NCBI GenBank assembly: GCA_964433875.1
Contig: CAYSSO010000042.1
Coordinates: 1 to 10,072, forward strand
Length of the DNA: 10,072 bases
Reading direction: 5' to 3'
From: Athalassotoga sp964433875
GTDB taxonomy: Bacteria > Thermotogota > Thermotogae > Mesoaciditogales > Mesoaciditogaceae
Shown: positions 7,237 to 10,072 of the stretch, in pieces
How positions within the stretch are numbered: the stretch's first letter is position 1
Layout of the letters: each line of letters begins with the position of its first letter
Notes under the pieces: model-generated
The model's input: the letters and a program-made list of their open reading frames with translations, nothing else
What the model was told of the DNA's origin: nothing
Database searches by the model: none
Program-made: the position numbers and the translations under genes

Positions 7237-8118
7237 TCATATCAGCATTTTTGGATCGAGAATATCTCTTAGAGTGTCCCCGAGCAAGTTCCAGCCAAGC
7301 GCGTAGAGCACTATGGTTATTCCCGGAAAAAAGATCGTGTACCAAAATTGAAAGGGATTTCCTCCATTTGAGGCAATTATCCAGTTTCTCGAAAAAGCCA
7401 CAAGTTGTCCCCAGTCTGCATATCCAACAGGAGCCCCAAGACCAAGGAAGGATAAGGCCGCCGCAAGTAATGGAACTGTCGCCATATCCATGGAAACTTG
7501 AATTATCACTGGATATATGGAATTTGGAATCAAATGGCGTGCGATAATGCCATATCCCGGCGCCCCAAGTGCAACGGATGCCATCACATATTGATTTTCT
7601 TTGACCTGAAGAATGCTTCCTCTTATGAGTCTTGCGAAGGTCATCCAGTAGAAAATTATCATCGCAAGCATGACATGATTTAGACCGGGGCCGAGAATTG
7701 TGACAAGCACTATAACACCTACAAGAAATGGAAAGGCAAGAAAGATGTCTGTTATCCTCATAAGCAATTCATCGATCCATCCTCCAAAGTAAGCCGCAAG
7801 TGTGCCCACAATAAGTCCTATTGTAAGTGCAAAACCTATCACTATAAGTCCTACTCTAAAGGCAGTTCTTGTGCCCCATACAACCCCGTAGTATATGTCG
7901 TACTGCCCCTCAGTTGTACCAAACGGGTTTTGAGGAGAAGGCGGCTGGGGAGTAACACTCCAGCCGCTTCTCGGTATCTGGTAAGGATCCCCATAAGATG
8001 GAGGCGCAAGAAGAGGAGCGCAAATTGCCACCACTATGAAGAAAGAAACAAGTACAACTCCTAACAGAGATGTAGCGTTTCTCATTATTTTTTTGACTGT
8101 CCTGAGGATCCCTTCCAT
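7237..8118 (-). CDS. DppC/OppC-family ABC transporter permease
   Basis: A 293-residue inner-membrane permease of a peptide-type ABC importer. The N-terminal helix is at about 18-38. A periplasmic loop with the typical NPFGTTE segment (64-70) follows, then five further helices. The EAA coupling loop that contacts the ATPase is at about 177-199 (YVMASVALGAPGYGIIARHL). The C-terminus carries the family-typical WNLLGDTLRDILDP. Length and layout match DppC/OppC. I start it at ATG 8118. The in-frame GTG at 8127 gives 296 residues but lies inside the Shine-Dalgarno GAGGTGG (8130-8124), which is 8 nt from the ATG. It follows SBP-B after 13 nt, and its stop overlaps the ribosome-binding site of the amidohydrolase. 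Its obligate DppB partner is not adjacent and is presumably further upstream. Confidence 0.93.
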   Translation of the reverse strand: MEGILRTVKKIMRNATSLLGVVLVSFFIVVAICAPLLAPPSYGDPYQIPRSGWSVTPQPPSPQNPFGTTEGQYDIYYGVVWGTRTAFRVGLIVIGFALTIGLIVGTLAAYFGGWIDELLMRITDIFLAFPFLVGVIVLVTILGPGLNHVMLAMIIFYWMTFARLIRGSILQVKENQYVMASVALGAPGYGIIARHLIPNSIYPVIIQVSMDMATVPLLAAALSFLGLGAPVGYADWGQLVAFSRNWIIASNGGNPFQFWYTIFFPGITIVLYALGWNLLGDTLRDILDPKMLI

Positions 8119-8123
8119 GTAAA

Positions 8124-8130
8124 CCACCTC
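8124..8130 (-). promoter_or_regulatory. Shine-Dalgarno deciding the DppC start
   Basis: Minus-strand GAGGTGG just after the SBP-B stop. The in-frame GTG at 8127-8125 is part of this element; ATG 8118 lies 8 nt after the GAGG core and is the better start, giving MEGILRTVKK. Confidence 0.8.
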
Positions 8131-8131
8131 A

Positions 8132-9991
8132 TTATTTCGACAACGAATAGAAATTCAATCTCAAAAAGTTCATTGGATTGTACTCCCATCCCTTAAGCCA
8201 TGTGCGCATTACCGCTATGCCTTCCTGCTGGTCTGTGAAGAGAAAGAGTGCGTTATCATGCGCTATCGTGTTCATTTCGGTAAAGAGTTCGGCACGTTTT
8301 TGTGGATTGGTCGTACTCATCGATTCCGAAAGTAATGGATCCATGTGTTCTCTTGCCCATTCTCTGTAAGAAGATCCAAGAAATGCACCGAATGCTCCGC
8401 CGGAACCGTAGAAAGGCTGGGCCGAATTGTATGGATCCGGGCCACCCGTCCATCCAATCATAAACATGGGAATTCTGTTCATCAGCAGATCATTCAGATA
8501 AGTTGCCCACAATTCGCTTGCTATTTTTATCTTGAATTTCGGATTAACCTGTGATGCGTAATATTGAAGCATTTCGAGAGCAGTTTGCCTTTGAGTGTTT
8601 CCAGTGTTGTAAACTGCTGTGAATTCGAAGCCTTTTTCCCATAATTGGCCGTTGTACGCTTTCTTGAAATATTCGGCAGCCTTTGCAAGATCTTGATGAA
8701 ATGCCGTAGGAGTGGCCGGATTATATCCGAGTAATCCCTTCGGTACAGCCCCATTTGGAATCAGTGCCTGATCAAGCCATACCTGTTTTATGTAAGTACT
8801 GTACGGAAAAAGATATTCAAATGCCATTCTCACATCTTTGTTGGAGAAAAAGTCAGGCGGTATTCCATGTCCATCTAATTTGCCAGATCCAAGGTATGGA
8901 TTTCCTCCCTGATCATTGACATTCCATGTGAAGAATATCGAATCAATCGCAAAAGTTGGCAAATGTGTGTAAACTTTGACCCCTGGAATTCCTTCAACCT
9001 GGCTTAGATACGGCACAAGGACATTTATAACGTCGGCCTGTCCTCTTGTAAGATCAAGTTTTCTTGTCGTGAATTCTGAAACATCATTTATAACACCGTA
9101 TTTTATCTTCGCAGGTCCTGCCCAGTATTTGTCAAACCTTTTGAATGTAATCTGTAATCCTCCGGTCCATTTGACGAGTTGGAAGGGGCCTGTACCGTTT
9201 TCTATGTCGTAGAGCGGATCATCGTTAACTGTGGGATTGTGGTAGTACCACCAGTCATCGGCCTTTCCATCCCAAGTGTTGTGAGCGGCGCACCATTGTT
9301 CGTCCAATATGGATGTCAATGTATTGTAATGCGCCAATGTTGCCAAAAATGGTGCGTAAGGATGAGGAAGATGAATTATGACATCATTTCCTTTTATCTC
9401 AAAATCTTTTGCAAGAAGATTGAATGTGTCTATCAAAGCCTGTTTGTACTTGTCATTTAAGGGATTTTTCGTGCCGGTCGCAAAAAGATCATTCCACGAT
9501 TTAACCCCTGCCAGTTTGACAGCCCACTGGGTTATCGAATCAACGTACCTTCCATCTATTTTCGGAAGCAACGGCTCGGAAAGCATCCACGAAGGCCCTC
9601 CTGCCCTGTCTAATAAAACTGCCCTTTCGAGAGAATAGACAACATCCTGAGGCGTTAGGAGATCACCGTTGTGAAAGTAGACACCCTGTCTGATATGGAA
9701 GATATAAGTCGTTCCGTTGTCAAGTAGCGTTCCATCTTCAACTGATGGCACGTTTGTGGACAGCATAGGCAAAAATCTTGTAACCGAAGTCCCATCGTAC
9801 TGAATGAGATTGTCGTAGAACTGACTTATCGCCTCTTCAGATCCAACATCTGATACCCATGCGGGATCAAGGCTTTGGATGTTGTAATAAGTATCTTCAA
9901 CAACCGTGTCTGGATTTACAACATTTTCAGCAAAGCCGATTGCGAAGATCCCTATCAGTACTACAGCGATTAAAGCAAAAATCTTTTTCAC
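8132..9991 (-). CDS. Peptide ABC transporter substrate-binding protein, family 5 (SBP-B)
   Basis: A 619-residue extracytoplasmic solute-binding protein of the DppA/OppA type (SBP_bac_5). It starts with GTG at 9991; an AGGAGG (10005-10000) lies 8 nt upstream and overlaps the ATPase stop. The nearby ATG at about 9998 is out of frame. Residues 1-21 form a signal peptide (KK, hydrophobic core, GFA before the cleavage point) with no lipobox cysteine, so it is likely free in the periplasm. The family signature lies at about 97-123 (YIFHIRQGVYFHNGDLLTPQ, then DVVYSLER). It is longer than the usual roughly 530 residues of DppA, partly through a segment at about 140-200 shared with SBP-A. By family it captures peptides and delivers them to the adjacent DppC-type permease. 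The exact ligand cannot be read from sequence, and some members bind sugars or nickel chelates. It is a clear paralogue of the protein at 3929-5785. Confidence 0.93.
   Translation of the reverse strand: MKKIFALIAVVLIGIFAIGFAENVVNPDTVVEDTYYNIQSLDPAWVSDVGSEEAISQFYDNLIQYDGTSVTRFLPMLSTNVPSVEDGTLLDNGTTYIFHIRQGVYFHNGDLLTPQDVVYSLERAVLLDRAGGPSWMLSEPLLPKIDGRYVDSITQWAVKLAGVKSWNDLFATGTKNPLNDKYKQALIDTFNLLAKDFEIKGNDVIIHLPHPYAPFLATLAHYNTLTSILDEQWCAAHNTWDGKADDWWYYHNPTVNDDPLYDIENGTGPFQLVKWTGGLQITFKRFDKYWAGPAKIKYGVINDVSEFTTRKLDLTRGQADVINVLVPYLSQVEGIPGVKVYTHLPTFAIDSIFFTWNVNDQGGNPYLGSGKLDGHGIPPDFFSNKDVRMAFEYLFPYSTYIKQVWLDQALIPNGAVPKGLLGYNPATPTAFHQDLAKAAEYFKKAYNGQLWEKGFEFTAVYNTGNTQRQTALEMLQYYASQVNPKFKIKIASELWATYLNDLLMNRIPMFMIGWTGGPDPYNSAQPFYGSGGAFGAFLGSSYREWAREHMDPLLSESMSTTNPQKRAELFTEMNTIAHDNALFLFTDQQEGIAVMRTWLKGWEYNPMNFLRLNFYSLSK
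8649..8698 (-). repeat. Near-identical 50-nt patch shared by the two SBP genes, copy B
   Basis: Counterpart of 4461-4510 within SBP-B. The two copies are in the same orientation about 4.2 kb apart, so recombination between them could delete everything from DppC to the start of SBP-A and leave one hybrid binding-protein gene. Confidence 0.75.
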
Positions 9992-10004
9992 TTCTCATCC
10001 CTCC

Positions 10005-10072
10005 TTAATCATTTTGATCTTCGATGTTTTTCCAGAAATGACATGCGACAAAGTGACCGGGGTGAACTTCTT
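10005..10072 (-). CDS. C-terminal end of Dpp/Opp-family ABC transporter ATP-binding protein (partial)
   Basis: Only the last 21 codons and the TAA stop (10007-10005) are in the window; the gene enters from the right edge. The visible tail reads EVHPGHFVACHFWKN followed by a short acidic end. The PGHxVxCH signature is characteristic of the extreme C-terminus of oligopeptide/dipeptide ABC ATPases (DppD/DppF/OppD/OppF, the oligo_HPY C-terminal extension). The protein would be the cytoplasmic ATPase powering the peptide importer whose binding protein and DppC permease follow immediately. Its stop codon overlaps the Shine-Dalgarno of the next gene, so the two are almost certainly cotranscribed and translationally linked. 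Which of the two ATPases it is (D or F type) cannot be told from this tail. Walker motifs lie outside the window. Confidence 0.85.
   Translation of the reverse strand, partial: EVHPGHFVACHFWKNIEDQND

Larger units (their letters stand above)
1..10072 (-). other. Single long operon for peptide/amide uptake and hydrolysis
   Basis: All nine coding units run on the minus strand with gaps of roughly 13, 13, 12, 5, 27 and 26 nt, then an overlap, then 1 nt. Several stop codons overlap the next ribosome-binding site. No spacer is long enough for a promoter plus terminator, and none contains a GC-rich hairpin followed by a T run. The transcript therefore probably begins beyond 10072 and ends to the left of position 1. 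No stretch over 300 bases lacks a gene. Confidence 0.8.

Noticed and set aside
1..10072. CRISPR array, tRNA, insertion sequence or phage genes
   Set aside because: I found no regularly spaced repeats, cloverleaf-like segments, transposase motifs or flanking target duplications on either strand.

Overview
The window is one uninterrupted, minus-strand gene cluster. Read right to left (10072 to 1), it holds nine coding units: the last residues of a peptide-ABC ATPase, a peptide-type substrate-binding protein (SBP-B), a DppC/OppC-type permease, a metal-dependent amidohydrolase, a 64-residue N-terminal stub of a second amidohydrolase, a second substrate-binding protein (SBP-A, paralogue of SBP-B), a long APC-superfamily amino-acid permease, an EamA/DMT drug/metabolite exporter, and a third amidohydrolase that runs off the left edge. 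Spacers are at most about 27 nt, two junctions are 1 nt apart or overlapping, and nearly every gene has a strong Shine-Dalgarno. I see no promoter, terminator, RNA gene, CRISPR array or insertion sequence. The whole window looks like the interior of one long operon.

Organism: a bacterium, moderately AT-rich, with AGGAGG(TGATC)-type ribosome-binding sites and secreted binding proteins that have a signal peptide but no lipobox cysteine. The binding-protein style and operon packing remind me of Thermotogota. The long APC permease recalls transporters of acidophilic archaea, so an acidophilic or thermophilic Thermotogota such as the Mesoaciditoga/Athalassotoga group is my best guess. This is inference from memory, not a database match.

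Biological reading: the cluster looks dedicated to scavenging peptides or related amides. Two Dpp/Opp-family binding proteins capture substrate outside the membrane. The DppC permease, the ATPase and an unseen DppB partner import it. Two intact amidohydrolases of the imidazolonepropionase/Xaa-Pro-dipeptidase-like superfamily (COG1228 type) probably hydrolyse the imported amide or dipeptide. The APC permease and the EamA protein would then move free amino acids or products in or out.

The most notable points are these. (1) The EamA gene has its first membrane helix encoded upstream of the first ATG/GTG/TTG, so it appears to start at a non-standard codon (AUA overlapping the permease stop). (2) A truncated amidohydrolase keeps its own ribosome-binding site and is inserted between two intact genes. 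(3) The dipeptide transporter genes are in an unusual order, with two binding proteins and a DppC not preceded by DppB. I do not see a clearly unprecedented system; most of the window is recognisable transport and hydrolase machinery.
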